Shown: positions 1-6,908 of the stretch, one piece after another
Numbering within the stretch: position 1 is the first letter of the stretch
Layout of the letters: the number at the start of each line of letters is the position of its first letter
NCBI GenBank assembly: GCA_002372575.1
Contig: DFHC01000179.1
Location: 1-9,930 of the forward strand
Direction: 5' to 3'
From: a bacterium UBA3734
GTDB taxonomy: Bacteria > Bacteroidota > Bacteroidia > Bacteroidales > Bacteroidaceae
Length of the DNA stretch: 9,930 nucleotides
Translations under genes and position numbers: made by a program
Notes under the pieces: generated by a model
What the model was told of the DNA's origin: nothing
What the model saw: the letters and a program-made list of their open reading frames with translations, nothing else
The model's database searches: none

Positions 1-185
1 AACCACAGCAGTTCGTAGATAATCGACTTCAGATGCAGTTTTTTCGTGGTGAGCAGCGGAAATCCGTCGCTCAGGTTGTAGCGCGACTGCGTGCCGAACA
101 AGCTCAGCGTGCCCGTTCCGGTGCGGTCGCCCTTCTGCGTTCCTTCGTCGAGAATGCGTTTAAGAATGTCTAAATATTGCTTCAT
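1..185 (-). CDS. thyA: Thymidylate synthase, N-terminal part (runs off left edge)
   Basis: ThyA makes dTMP from dUMP with methylene-tetrahydrofolate as one-carbon donor and reductant. Only the first 61 codons are inside the window; the gene continues leftward. The translation begins [17 protein letters not shown] and continues with [29 protein letters not shown] and ending IIYELLW. This aligns almost residue for residue with the start of E. coli ThyA as I remember it, including the Arg of DRTGTGT that binds the dUMP phosphate. The ATG is at 185-183, inside the last codons of the upstream methyltransferase gene in a different frame, an overlap of 26 bp. The two genes therefore probably share a transcript, and thyA translation may be coupled. 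No separate promoter is visible. The catalytic Cys and folate-binding parts lie outside the window, so intactness cannot be judged. Confidence 0.96.
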   Translation of the reverse strand, partial: MKQYLDILKRILDEGTQKGDRTGTGTLSLFGTQSRYNLSDGFPLLTTKKLHLKSIIYELLW

Positions 186-1476
186 ATTCTTTCGGTATGT
201 GGGTTGACTTGATTCTCCATTCCTTGGGGTAGAGGTTGTTGGCGCGGTTGCCGACGTTCTTCGCCAGTCCGAGCGTATGGCCCTCGAATGCGACAACGAC
301 GATGCCGCGCGGCGTGTCTGAGGGCAGAACGATGGCTTCGCGACGCAGGTATTGGATGGCCTGCTCGTAGGTGAGACTCACGATGGGAGCCTGCTGGCGG
401 AGAGCCTCGTCGATTTCGTTGAGAAAATCGTTGGAAATCAGCTTCAAATTGCTCAAAGATGCCTGTTTTTTCTCCGTTTTCGCCTCCGTTTCCCCTTTTT
501 TCTTCAAAACTGCCATGAAAAGCCCTTCGCCGCGCGTCACGCCTGGAATGAAACGATAGACGGGAGCTGAAAAATCGGGGAGAAGAGACCCCGTGATGCA
601 CCAGTCGGCTTCGACGGGAATCACGACGGGCTCGGCATCGAACTGCTCCATCATCCAGCGTACGTTTTCCTCGTTTTCCTTCGTGTTCAGCGTGCAAGTG
701 CTGTAAATCAGATGGCCGCCGGCGCGGAGCATCGCCCATGCGTCCTCGACAATTTCGCGCTGCAGTCGCCAGCATTTTTCCACGTTTTCCACGCTCCATT
801 CGCCAATGCTGTCAGCGTCTTTGCGAAACATTCCCTCGCCCGAGCACGGCACGTCGCAGAGAATCATGTCGAAGGCGATTTTCGCCCTGCGAACGTCCTT
901 TGGAAAACCATTAGAAACGAAAACTTTTAACTTTTCACTTTTCACTTTTAAGCCTGAAAGTTGCCATTTTTGCAGGTTTTCTGAGAGAATTTGTGCACGT
1001 TTCGGATTCGGCTCGTTGCTCACAAACGTGCTCCCCTCGGGCAAATGACTCAGAATGATGGTCGATTTTCCGCCCGGAGCAGCGCAGAGGTCGAGCACGT
1101 TGGAAGGGTGGTGGGTGATGGGTGGTAGGTGATGGGTGGTGGGTGATGGGTGATGGGTGATGGGTGATGGGTGGTGTAGATGGTGCAAAACGTGGTCGAG
1201 AAACATCGATGCGGCCTCCTGCACGTAGTAACGACCAGCGTGGAGCAGCGGGTCGAAGGTGAACGCGGGGCGCTTCGGCAAATAATAGCCGTCGCGGCAC
1301 CACGGCACTCGCTCCGTCGCCTGAAACTGCTGTGAAAACACCTTGTTCTCAGCGATTGCAGGGTTCAGCCGAATGCTCACGGGCGCATCCTCTTCAAACG
1401 CTTCCAAATAGCGCTTAAAAAGCTCGTCGCCCATCGTGTGGCGCGTTTGTCGTAGAAATTCTTCTGGCAGTTGCAT
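160..1476 (-). CDS. RsmF/NOL1-NOP2-Sun family rRNA cytosine-C5 methyltransferase
   Basis: A SAM-dependent RNA m5C methyltransferase, 438 aa, most like the RsmF (YebU) group that acts on 16S rRNA; the exact target base is not provable here. Residues 1-95 are the N-terminal RNA-binding part (VSIRLNP at 34-40). The Rossmann core carries SAM motif [12 protein letters not shown] (128-138), motif [15 protein letters not shown] (208-220, Cys211) and motif VI STCTLN (259-264, probable nucleophile Cys261). The C-terminus ends in a PUA-like domain with [11 protein letters not shown] chose the ATG at 1476 over an upstream in-frame codon at 1509 because a -7 element occupies 1499-1506, and because MQLPEEFL is where the homology begins. 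Two insertions are odd: about 28 His/Pro/Ser/Thr residues (98-125) before motif I, and a Lys-rich stretch (174-185) before strand 3. Both are encoded by 7-bp tandem repeats. The catalytic motifs are intact, so the gene looks functional as sequenced. Confidence 0.93.
   Translation of the reverse strand: MQLPEEFLRQTRHTMGDELFKRYLEAFEEDAPVSIRLNPAIAENKVFSQQFQATERVPWCRDGYYLPKRPAFTFDPLLHAGRYYVQEAASMFLDHVLHHLHHPSPITHHPSPTTHHLPPITHHPSNVLDLCAAPGGKSTIILSHLPEGSTFVSNEPNPKRAQILSENLQKWQLSGLKVKSEKLKVFVSNGFPKDVRRAKIAFDMILCDVPCSGEGMFRKDADSIGEWSVENVEKCWRLQREIVEDAWAMLRAGGHLIYSTCTLNTKENEENVRWMMEQFDAEPVVIPVEADWCITGSLLPDFSAPVYRFIPGVTRGEGLFMAVLKKKGETEAKTEKKQASLSNLKLISNDFLNEIDEALRQQAPIVSLTYEQAIQYLRREAIVLPSDTPRGIVVVAFEGHTLGLAKNVGNRANNLYPKEWRIKSTHIPKEYEAIFRHS
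924..951. repeat. Heptamer tandem array B (4 units), inside the methyltransferase gene
   Basis: Four perfect-length 7-bp units on the plus strand: CTTTTAA, CTTTTCA, CTTTTCA, CTTTTAA. Read on the coding (minus) strand they are TTAAAAG, TGAAAAG, TGAAAAG, TTAAAAG and encode LKVKSEKLK, part of an extra Lys-rich stretch at residues about 174-185 of the methyltransferase. The gene's own frame passes through all four units without a stop. The other two frames hit TAA in the first unit read or TGA in the third. Unit boundaries are exact; that this is an insertion relative to homologues is from memory of the family. Confidence 0.9.
1106..1175. repeat. Heptamer tandem array A (10 units), inside the methyltransferase gene
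   Basis: Ten consecutive 7-bp units, 70 bp, nine of form GGGTGRT and one AGGTGAT on the plus strand. From left to right, the base at unit position 6 runs G,A,G,A,G,A,A,A,A,G. On the coding strand the unit is ATCACCC, and three units (21 bp) encode the heptapeptide HHPSPIT, seen about three times just before SAM motif I. Variation between units is limited to two positions, so the array is still homogeneous enough for slippage. Confidence 0.95.
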
Positions 1477-1498
1477 GATCGATTCGTCGTTTGCAGTG

Positions 1499-1506
1499 CA
1501 AAAATA
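1499..1506 (-). promoter_or_regulatory. -7 promoter element of the methyltransferase-thyA unit
   Basis: On the minus strand this reads TATTTTTG, matching the Bacteroidota sigma-ABfr -7 consensus TAnnTTTG. It lies 22 bp upstream of the ATG at 1476, giving a short leader. I see no convincing TTTG -33 box at the usual 19-20 bp spacing, so the assignment rests on one element plus position. Confidence 0.5.
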
Positions 1507-1633
1507 CAAAAAAGATTTCTTTCTTCATCGTTGCTACAAGAATTTTGTTGGCGCAATCCCCAAAAATCCTGTTAAATCATGTTTAAAAGCACGATTTTTT
1601 GACAATTAGCGCGAAAATGGCAGAAAAGTTCAC

Positions 1634-1641
1634 TAACTTTG
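1634..1641 (+). promoter_or_regulatory. -7 promoter element of xseAB
   Basis: TAACTTTG is a perfect match to TAnnTTTG, 28 bp before the first possible xseA start codon at 1670. No clear TTTG box is found 19 bp upstream, but the -7 and the following A-rich leader are typical of Bacteroidota promoters. Confidence 0.6.
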
Positions 1642-1669
1642 CGGAAAAAGAAGGCAATAACGCAAATAA

Positions 1670-2944
1670 TTGAACCGAATTGTGAAAAATTTGTTTGCCA
1701 CGAACGGCGAGAATACGGCAAAATCGCTTTCGCTCTACGAACTGAACCTGCTGGTGCGCGATGCCATCGAGATGTCGCTCGACGAGGAATATTGGGTCGA
1801 GGCCGAAATTTCGGAGGTGCGCGAGGTGCGTGGCCATTGCTACATGGAGCTCGTGCAAAAAGACTTGCTGGGCAGCACGCCCGTGGCGCGAGCATCGGCG
1901 AAATGCTGGAAAACGGCTTGGGAACGGCTCCGACCGCGCTTCGAGCGCACTACGGGACAGCCGCTGCACGCCGGAATGCAGGTGCTCTTGCGTGTGGCGG
2001 CAAGTTTCCACGAGGCATACGGCTTTTCGTGGATTGTGAGCGACATCGACCCGACTTACACGATGGGCGACATGGCGCGGAAACGGCAGGAAATCGTTGC
2101 GCAACTGAAGGAGGCCGGCGTTTTCGACCTGCAAAAAGAACTCTCGCTGCCGCTCTTCGCCCAGCGCATCGCCGTGATTTCGAGCGAGCAGGCAGCGGGC
2201 TACGGCGATTTCTGTAACCATCTGACAGACAACGATTTCGGTTTCGCGTTCAACGTGTCGCTGTTTCCCGCCGTGATGCAGGGCGAGGCGGTAGAAGGGA
2301 GCATCATCGCGGCACTCGACAGCATCAACCAGCGAATAGATGACTTCGACTGCGTGGTCGTCATCCGAGGTGGCGGTGCAACAGCCGATTTGAGTGGTTT
2401 CGACACGCTCGCACTGGCCGAAAACGTGGCAAATTTCCCGCTGCCCATCATCACGGGCATCGGTCACGAACGCGACGAGAGAGTGCTCGACATGGTATCG
2501 TTCTTGCGTGTGAAAACGCCGACTGCCGCTGCCGCTTTCCTCATCGACCATCTTGCCACGACGGCCCAAATCATTGCCGATTGCCAGTCGGCTGTCGCCA
2601 ATTATTCCGAAAGGCGCATTACATCCGAAAAACTGCGCCTGATGAGACTTTCCGAAAAGCTTCCGATGCTGTTTTCCATCGCAAAAACCACACAAACAAG
2701 CTACCTCAACCAACTTTTCGTCAAACTGACCACCCTCGCTGAAAAACGGCTGATTTCGGAGCGTCATCGATTGGAAATGACTCGACAGAAAGCGGAAAGT
2801 CTCGACCCGATGCTACCTCTGAAACGAGGCTACAGCGTGACACTCCACCAAGGAAAAATTGTTCGAGACCCGAGAACGCTTCAGTCGGGCGACGAAATCG
2901 AGACAAAACTAGAAAAAGGAACCCTCAAATCAATCATCAAATGA
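1670..2944 (+). CDS. xseA: Exodeoxyribonuclease VII large subunit
   Basis: Catalytic subunit of exonuclease VII, which degrades single-stranded DNA from both ends in mismatch repair and damage processing; it assembles with several copies of XseB. The product is about 424 aa. The N-terminal OB-fold begins at SLSLYELNLLVR (19-30) with GHCYMELVQKD (55-65). The catalytic domain shows AVISSEQAAGYGDF (168-181), VVVIRGGGATADLSGFD (229-245), ITGIGHERDE (261-270) and VKTPTAAAAF (281-290). The C-terminal tail is LDPMLPLKRGYSVT. The start is not an ATG: an in-frame TAA at 1667-1669 closes the frame, and the first ATG (1772) would remove the conserved SLSLYEL block. Candidates are TTG 1670, GTG 1682 and TTG 1691; I report the longest. 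Homologues usually start some 5-15 residues before SLSLYEL, so GTG 1682 or TTG 1691 fit at least as well. Confidence 0.95.
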   Translation: MNRIVKNLFATNGENTAKSLSLYELNLLVRDAIEMSLDEEYWVEAEISEVREVRGHCYMELVQKDLLGSTPVARASAKCWKTAWERLRPRFERTTGQPLHAGMQVLLRVAASFHEAYGFSWIVSDIDPTYTMGDMARKRQEIVAQLKEAGVFDLQKELSLPLFAQRIAVISSEQAAGYGDFCNHLTDNDFGFAFNVSLFPAVMQGEAVEGSIIAALDSINQRIDDFDCVVVIRGGGATADLSGFDTLALAENVANFPLPIITGIGHERDERVLDMVSFLRVKTPTAAAAFLIDHLATTAQIIADCQSAVANYSERRITSEKLRLMRLSEKLPMLFSIAKTTQTSYLNQLFVKLTTLAEKRLISERHRLEMTRQKAESLDPMLPLKRGYSVTLHQGKIVRDPRTLQSGDEIETKLEKGTLKSIIK

Positions 2945-3135
2945 ACAAGGAAATCAAATATGAAGAGGCGCTCAAGCAGCTTCAGGAAATCGTCGAGAAG
3001 ATGGAAAACGACGAGTTCGACATAGACGAACTCGCTGCGCAACTGAAAGCCGCGCAGCGATTAATCAAGCTCTGTAAGGACAAACTGTCGAAAACAGAGG
3101 AGGAAATCTTAAAGATACAGGCCGACGGAGAATGA
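2941..3135 (+). CDS. xseB: Exodeoxyribonuclease VII small subunit
   Basis: A 64-aa XseB, the regulatory helical-hairpin subunit that wraps the long helices of XseA. The sequence starts MNKEIKYEEALKQLQEIVEKMEN, followed by FDIDELAAQLKAA and LIKLCKDKLSKTEEEI. This is the standard XseB pattern of two amphipathic helices: YEEAL..L..IV..ME in the first and L..C...L...E..I in the second. Its ATG overlaps the xseA stop in ATGA (2941-2944), which implies translational coupling of the two subunits. Its last nine codons are overlapped tail to tail by the convergent gene ending at 3109, leaving no room for a terminator. Confidence 0.96.
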   Translation: MNKEIKYEEALKQLQEIVEKMENDEFDIDELAAQLKAAQRLIKLCKDKLSKTEEEILKIQADGE

Positions 3136-3804
3136 GTTGAACTGCGGACCACGGCCGTTCTTCAGCACCTTCATCGGTGTATATTTGCAGAAAATGCCAA
3201 TACCGTAGATGTCGAGAATGCCCATGACATCGACCGTTACAGCGCGTTGCCCAATCTTTTTCGTGGAAATCTTGTAGCTCTGGTCGCCCTGGTCGTATTT
3301 GTTGTTCAGCCAGCCGTCCACGTTGAAATGAACAATCGGTCCCACACTGAAGCTGAAGTCTTTAGAAACTTTCTGCGTGAAAAGCAGCGGCACATTGATA
3401 CTCAGCGTGCGGATACTCGACCATCTCGACCCCGTGTTTTCAGGAAATTTGCCCAGTTCAATCACGTTGTTCGTCTTCTGAAGCATCGTGTTGTTCTCCT
3501 TCAGTCCGTAGTTGCTCCAGTTCAGACCGAGACCGATGGAATACTTCTGCGAGGCACCCTTCGGCTTATAGTCGTACTGCAGCACTGTCCACTGGATGTC
3601 CCACGATTTGAACGGGGCAAATTCGTAGCCGTCGGGCGCACCCGAAACGAGGTTTACACCCACGCCAAGATGCATACAAAAGTCGCCATGGCTCGTTTTC
3701 TTCAAAACGACGTCCGTCTTGCTCTCATCGTCGTCGATTCCCGTGTTTGCATAAATCGAAACGGAAGCGGCCAGCAATACCAAAAGCAGAAATTTCTTCT
3801 TCAT
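3109..3804 (-). CDS. Exported protein, probable outer-membrane beta-barrel, function unknown
   Basis: 231 aa. A clear Sec signal peptide, MKKKFLLLVLLAASVSIYA, is followed by a likely cleavage after Ala19. The mature part is rich in alternating aromatic/polar stretches with Gly, such as YSIGLGLNWSNYGL, LSINVPLLFTQK, FSFSVGPIVHFNVDGW and NSFSVGLYL, as expected for membrane beta-strands. It resembles the small PorT/OmpW-like barrels of Bacteroidota in size and texture, but I cannot name a family. The final residue is Leu rather than the usual C-terminal Phe/Trp. The ATG at 3804 was preferred over an in-frame one at 3858 because the signal peptide starts there and a complete promoter lies at 3833-3863, downstream of the longer start. 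The last 27 bp overlap xseB on the other strand. It is monocistronic, and its neighbours give no hint of a role. Confidence 0.75.
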   Translation of the reverse strand: MKKKFLLLVLLAASVSIYANTGIDDDESKTDVVLKKTSHGDFCMHLGVGVNLVSGAPDGYEFAPFKSWDIQWTVLQYDYKPKGASQKYSIGLGLNWSNYGLKENNTMLQKTNNVIELGKFPENTGSRWSSIRTLSINVPLLFTQKVSKDFSFSVGPIVHFNVDGWLNNKYDQGDQSYKISTKKIGQRAVTVDVMGILDIYGIGIFCKYTPMKVLKNGRGPQFNSFSVGLYL

Positions 3805-3832
3805 AAAAAATAGGGTTTGTAAATATTTTTTG

Positions 3833-3863
3833 CAAAGATAACGATTTTTTTGTTTCATACAAA
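3833..3863 (-). promoter_or_regulatory. Complete Bacteroidota promoter of the beta-barrel gene
   Basis: On the minus strand, TTTG (3863-3860) is followed after exactly 19 bp by TATCTTTG (3840-3833), matching both the -33 and -7 consensus. The predicted transcription start, near 3827, leaves a leader of about 23 nt before the ATG at 3804. Confidence 0.8.
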
Positions 3864-3880
3864 TTTTTTCAATGAAATTC

Positions 3881-3912
3881 GTTGGAAAGACGCAGGAATT
3901 TGATTACTTTTG
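3881..3912 (+). promoter_or_regulatory. Promoter of ilvE-trmB
   Basis: GTTG (3881-3884) and TACTTTTG (3905-3912), separated by 20 bp, match the -33/-7 pattern. The A-rich leader of roughly 32-38 nt before the ATG at 3951 has no Shine-Dalgarno site. It sits back to back with the minus-strand promoter at 3833-3863, with 17 bp between the two -33 boxes. Confidence 0.78.
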
Positions 3913-3950
3913 CACGCGAAATACAACCAACTAACCTAAAATACACACAA

Positions 3951-4967
3951 ATGAAAAATTTAGAATGGGAAAAACTCCCATTTGGCTACGTGCCAACCAA
4001 CTACAACGTCCGCTGCTACCATCGCAACGGACAGTGGGGCGAAATCGAAATTAGCTCCAGCGAATATCTGAGTATCCACATGGCCGCAACCTGCCTGCAC
4101 TATGGTCAGGAGGCTTTCGAGGGATTGAAGGCGTTCCGCTGTCCCGACGGCAAGGTGCGCGTGTTTCGTCCCGAGGAGAACGCGAAGCGACTGCAGTCGT
4201 CGGCACGCGGCGTGATGATGGCCGAGGTGCCCACCGACCTGTTCCTCGAGATGGTGAAGAAAGTTGTGAAGCTGAACGAGGAGTTCATTCCGCCTTACGA
4301 GAGCGGAGCCGCACTCTACCTGCGTCCGCTGCTCATCGGAAGCGGTCCGCAAGTGGGCGTGAAACCCGCTACGGAGTATATGTTCGTGATTTTCGTCAGT
4401 CCCGTAGGCCCCTATTTCAAGGGCGGATTCCAAGGGAATCCCTACGTCGTGACGCGCGACTACGACCGCGCAGCACCGCTTGGAACGGGTATCTACAAAG
4501 TGGGTGGCAACTACGCCGCCTCGCTGCGTCCGCACATCGAGGCCTGCCACGGCGGTGAATACGCCTGCGAGTTCTACCTCGATGCGAAGGAGAAGAAATA
4601 CATCGACGAGGCTGGTGCCGCCAACTTCTTCGGCGTGAAAAACGACACCTATATCACGCCGCAGAGCACCTCGATTCTGCCCTCAATCACGAACAAGAGC
4701 CTGATGCAGATTGCTGAGGACATCGGTATGAAGGTGGAGCGTCGCCCCATCGCCATCGACGAGCTGGAGTCGTTCGACGAGGCTGGAGCCTGCGGCACGG
4801 CTGCCGTGATTTCGCCGATTTCGCGCATCGACGACCCCGAAATGGGCAAGAGCTACGTCTTCGGCGACGAGCCTGGACCGTGGTCGAAGAAGCTCTACGA
4901 GACGCTGCGCGGTATCCAGTACGGCACCGTCGAGGACAAGCATGGTTGGACGATGATTATTGAATAA
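3951..4967 (+). CDS. ilvE: Branched-chain amino acid aminotransferase
   Basis: PLP-dependent fold-type IV aminotransferase that interconverts Leu, Ile and Val with their 2-keto acids using glutamate/2-oxoglutarate: the last step of synthesis and first step of breakdown. 338 aa, a normal length for the BCAT group that includes the mitochondrial enzymes. Visible signatures are [13 protein letters not shown] (51-63), [11 protein letters not shown] (71-81), [11 protein letters not shown] (121-131), and the catalytic lysine Lys183 in [21 protein letters not shown] (219-227) marks the cofactor-binding Glu, and [10 protein letters not shown] (281-290) the PLP phosphate loop. The in-frame TTG at 3882 lies inside the -33 box, so the ATG at 3951 is the start. 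Its stop overlaps the trmB start by one base (TAATG), making a two-gene operon; I see no leader peptide or attenuator. Confidence 0.97.
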   Translation: MKNLEWEKLPFGYVPTNYNVRCYHRNGQWGEIEISSSEYLSIHMAATCLHYGQEAFEGLKAFRCPDGKVRVFRPEENAKRLQSSARGVMMAEVPTDLFLEMVKKVVKLNEEFIPPYESGAALYLRPLLIGSGPQVGVKPATEYMFVIFVSPVGPYFKGGFQGNPYVVTRDYDRAAPLGTGIYKVGGNYAASLRPHIEACHGGEYACEFYLDAKEKKYIDEAGAANFFGVKNDTYITPQSTSILPSITNKSLMQIAEDIGMKVERRPIAIDELESFDEAGACGTAAVISPISRIDDPEMGKSYVFGDEPGPWSKKLYETLRGIQYGTVEDKHGWTMIIE

Positions 4968-5731
4968 TGGGTAAAGGAAAATTAGAGAAATTCGCGGAAC
5001 TCGAGACATTTCTCAACGTCTTCCAGTATCCGTACAGCGTGATCGCCGAGCGGCCTTTCGAGATGAAAGGCCGCTGGCGCATCGACTTTTTCAAGAACGA
5101 GAACCCGATTGTGCTCGAGCTCGGCTGTGGAAAGGGCGAATATGCTGTGGCGCTGGCTCGGCAGTGTCCCGACGTGAATTTCATCGGGGTCGATATCAAG
5201 GGCGCCCGCCTGTGGACGGGAGCCTCGCAAGCCATTCGCAAGGGACTGCCGAACGTGGCGTTCCTGCGCACGAACATCGAGTTCATCGACCATTTCTTCT
5301 CGCCCGACGAAGTGCAGGAAATCTGGCTCACATTCAGCGACCCGCAGATGAAAAACCCGCGAAAACGCCTTACTTCGACCTTCTTTCTGGAGCGTTATCG
5401 CCGTTTCCTCATCAATCTGGGCATCATCCACCTGAAAACCGACTCGAATTTCCTTTTCACCTACACCGATTTGCTGGTCAAAGAGAATTGCCTTCCGCAA
5501 CCCTTTGCCACCACCGACCTCTATCACGACAAACGGCTCGCCGAAGAGCCTTTCCTCGGCATCCAGACCTACTACGAGCAGATGTGGCTCGAGCGCGGCC
5601 TGCCCATCAAATACATGCAGTTCCTCTTGCCACACGACGGAAAACTCGTCGAGCCCGACGTGGAAATCGAGCTCGACGAATACCGTAGCTACCATCGCAG
5701 CAAGCGCAGTAGCAAGGAGCGGGCGAAGTAA
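4967..5731 (+). CDS. trmB: tRNA (guanine-N7-)-methyltransferase
   Basis: SAM-dependent enzyme that methylates N7 of G46 in the variable loop of tRNAs. 254 aa. SAM motif I is [12 protein letters not shown] (48-59), followed by [12 protein letters not shown] (72-83). The TrmB signature [15 protein letters not shown] (121-135) corresponds to the DPxxKxxHxKRR block of other bacteria, with the His replaced by Pro as I remember it in Bacteroidota. [11 protein letters not shown] (156-166) supplies the conserved Thr-Asp. The C-terminal tail [14 protein letters not shown] is strongly basic, perhaps aiding tRNA binding. Translation starts at the ATG overlapping the ilvE stop, so it depends on the ilvE promoter. 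The pairing with ilvE has no obvious metabolic logic. The gene ends 6 bp from the end of convergent cydB. Confidence 0.96.
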   Translation: MGKGKLEKFAELETFLNVFQYPYSVIAERPFEMKGRWRIDFFKNENPIVLELGCGKGEYAVALARQCPDVNFIGVDIKGARLWTGASQAIRKGLPNVAFLRTNIEFIDHFFSPDEVQEIWLTFSDPQMKNPRKRLTSTFFLERYRRFLINLGIIHLKTDSNFLFTYTDLLVKENCLPQPFATTDLYHDKRLAEEPFLGIQTYYEQMWLERGLPIKYMQFLLPHDGKLVEPDVEIELDEYRSYHRSKRSSKERAK

Positions 5732-5737
5732 CTGCTT

Positions 5738-6883
5738 TTAGTAGGCCTCGCTGTCGCCTTTTATCTCCTCAATCGTGATTTCTTTCTTATCGAGGGCGCG
5801 CCACGCATAGACGATGTAGGCCAGCACAAACGGGATGAACAGGCTCACCCAAGCCATCGTGCGTAGCGTAAATTCGCTCGAACAAGAATTTTCAATCGTC
5901 AGCGACGACTGCAAGTCGGCGGTCGAGGGATAGTAGGCCGTTCCGTTCCAGCCGGCGCAGAGCAGTAGTGTCAGCACCACCATCACCACACCGATTCCCA
6001 CAGGCCAGATGCCCCGGACGTAGGTTTTCGACACGATGGTCTTTCCAATGCCGAAAAGCACCAGCACGACACCCACGAGCAGCATCACGAGCAGTGGCCA
6101 CATCTCAAGGAAATTGTGCAGATACTTGTTCGGAGCCATGAAGATCAGTCCATCGGCATCGTAGGCATAGCCGTCTTTCAAAAGCAGATGCACGAGGTAG
6201 GCCACGAACAGAATCAGGAACGGAACCGTGACTCCGATGAGGCGCACACTGCCGCGCGAGCGAACATTCTCGTCCGACACATTATTCATAATATAGAGCA
6301 CGCCCAACACCCGAGCCAGAAACATCACGGCCAGTCCGAACACCAACACCCACGGGTTGAGCAGCGCGTCGAGGCCATGAGAGGCGTTCGCCCAATGGCT
6401 GATGACGGGCGTCACTTGTCCGTCGATGAGGTTGTTTTTTTCAACGATGAAGTTGCTGCCCTCGAAAAACGTGGCAACGGCGCCGCCCAAGAGCAGTGGG
6501 CCGAGAATGCCGTTTACGACGAGGAACCATTGGAACGTCTTCGTGCCGAGCAGGTTGCCAAGCTTGTTCTGAAACTCATAGCTCACGGCCTGTAGCACAA
6601 ACGAGAAAAGAATAATCATCCAAAGCCAGTAGGCTCCGCCGAACGACGTGCTGTAGAACAGCGGAAACGAGGCGAAAAACGCACCACCAAAGGTAACCAG
6701 CGTGGTGAATGTGATTTCCCACTTCCTGCCCGTCGAATTGATGAGCATGCGGCGCTCGTCGTCGGAACGGCCAAGGCTGAAAATCATCGAATTGGCTCCC
6801 TGCACAAACATCAGAAACACCAACAGGGCTCCCAGCAGCGATACGAGGAACCACCAATATTGTTGCAAAAATTCGTATGTCAT
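5738..6883 (-). CDS. cydB: Cytochrome bd quinol oxidase subunit II
   Basis: Second membrane subunit of cytochrome bd oxidase, which reduces O2 to water with quinol electrons in the inner membrane; in anaerobic Bacteroidota it supports respiration at nanomolar oxygen and oxygen removal. 381 aa with about eight hydrophobic helices. Family landmarks are YWWFLVSLLGALL near the N-terminus, DDERRMLINSTGRKWE (41-56), TFGGAFFASFPLFYSTSFGG, then FLARVLGVLYIMNN, and WPVGIGVV near the C-terminus. Compared with E. coli CydB, the acidic DGFDMG motif of helix 1 is VQGANSM. The WDGNQVW block is KWEITFT, so Asp58 is replaced by Glu56. I believe this is normal for the Bacteroidota branch. It is the last gene of the cyd unit, 53 bp after cydA, and that gap is largely filled by a heptamer repeat. 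Confidence 0.96.
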   Translation of the reverse strand: MTYEFLQQYWWFLVSLLGALLVFLMFVQGANSMIFSLGRSDDERRMLINSTGRKWEITFTTLVTFGGAFFASFPLFYSTSFGGAYWLWMIILFSFVLQAVSYEFQNKLGNLLGTKTFQWFLVVNGILGPLLLGGAVATFFEGSNFIVEKNNLIDGQVTPVISHWANASHGLDALLNPWVLVFGLAVMFLARVLGVLYIMNNVSDENVRSRGSVRLIGVTVPFLILFVAYLVHLLLKDGYAYDADGLIFMAPNKYLHNFLEMWPLLVMLLVGVVLVLFGIGKTIVSKTYVRGIWPVGIGVVMVVLTLLLCAGWNGTAYYPSTADLQSSLTIENSCSSEFTLRTMAWVSLFIPFVLAYIVYAWRALDKKEITIEEIKGDSEAY

Positions 6884-6908
6884 AACTCAAAAATCTAAAT
6901 TAAAAATT

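Noticed and set aside
182..799. 205-codon minus-strand frame inside the methyltransferase gene
   Set aside because: Very Arg-rich, out of frame with the conserved motifs. It could only be read after a frameshift, and stop codons intervene between the repeats and this frame.
1106..1175. CRISPR-like or leader repeat interpretation of the heptamer arrays
   Set aside because: Units are 7 bp with no spacers and no cas genes nearby; the pattern is a simple tandem repeat.
1583..2767. 394-codon minus-strand open frame opposite xseA
   Set aside because: Composition is Arg/His/Cys-rich and has no family pattern, while the plus strand encodes a complete conserved XseA. It is a shadow caused by codon bias.
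3882..3950. Upstream in-frame extension of ilvE from TTG 3882
   Set aside because: The TTG is part of the -33 promoter box, and the added residues have no homology; the ATG at 3951 fits the family start.
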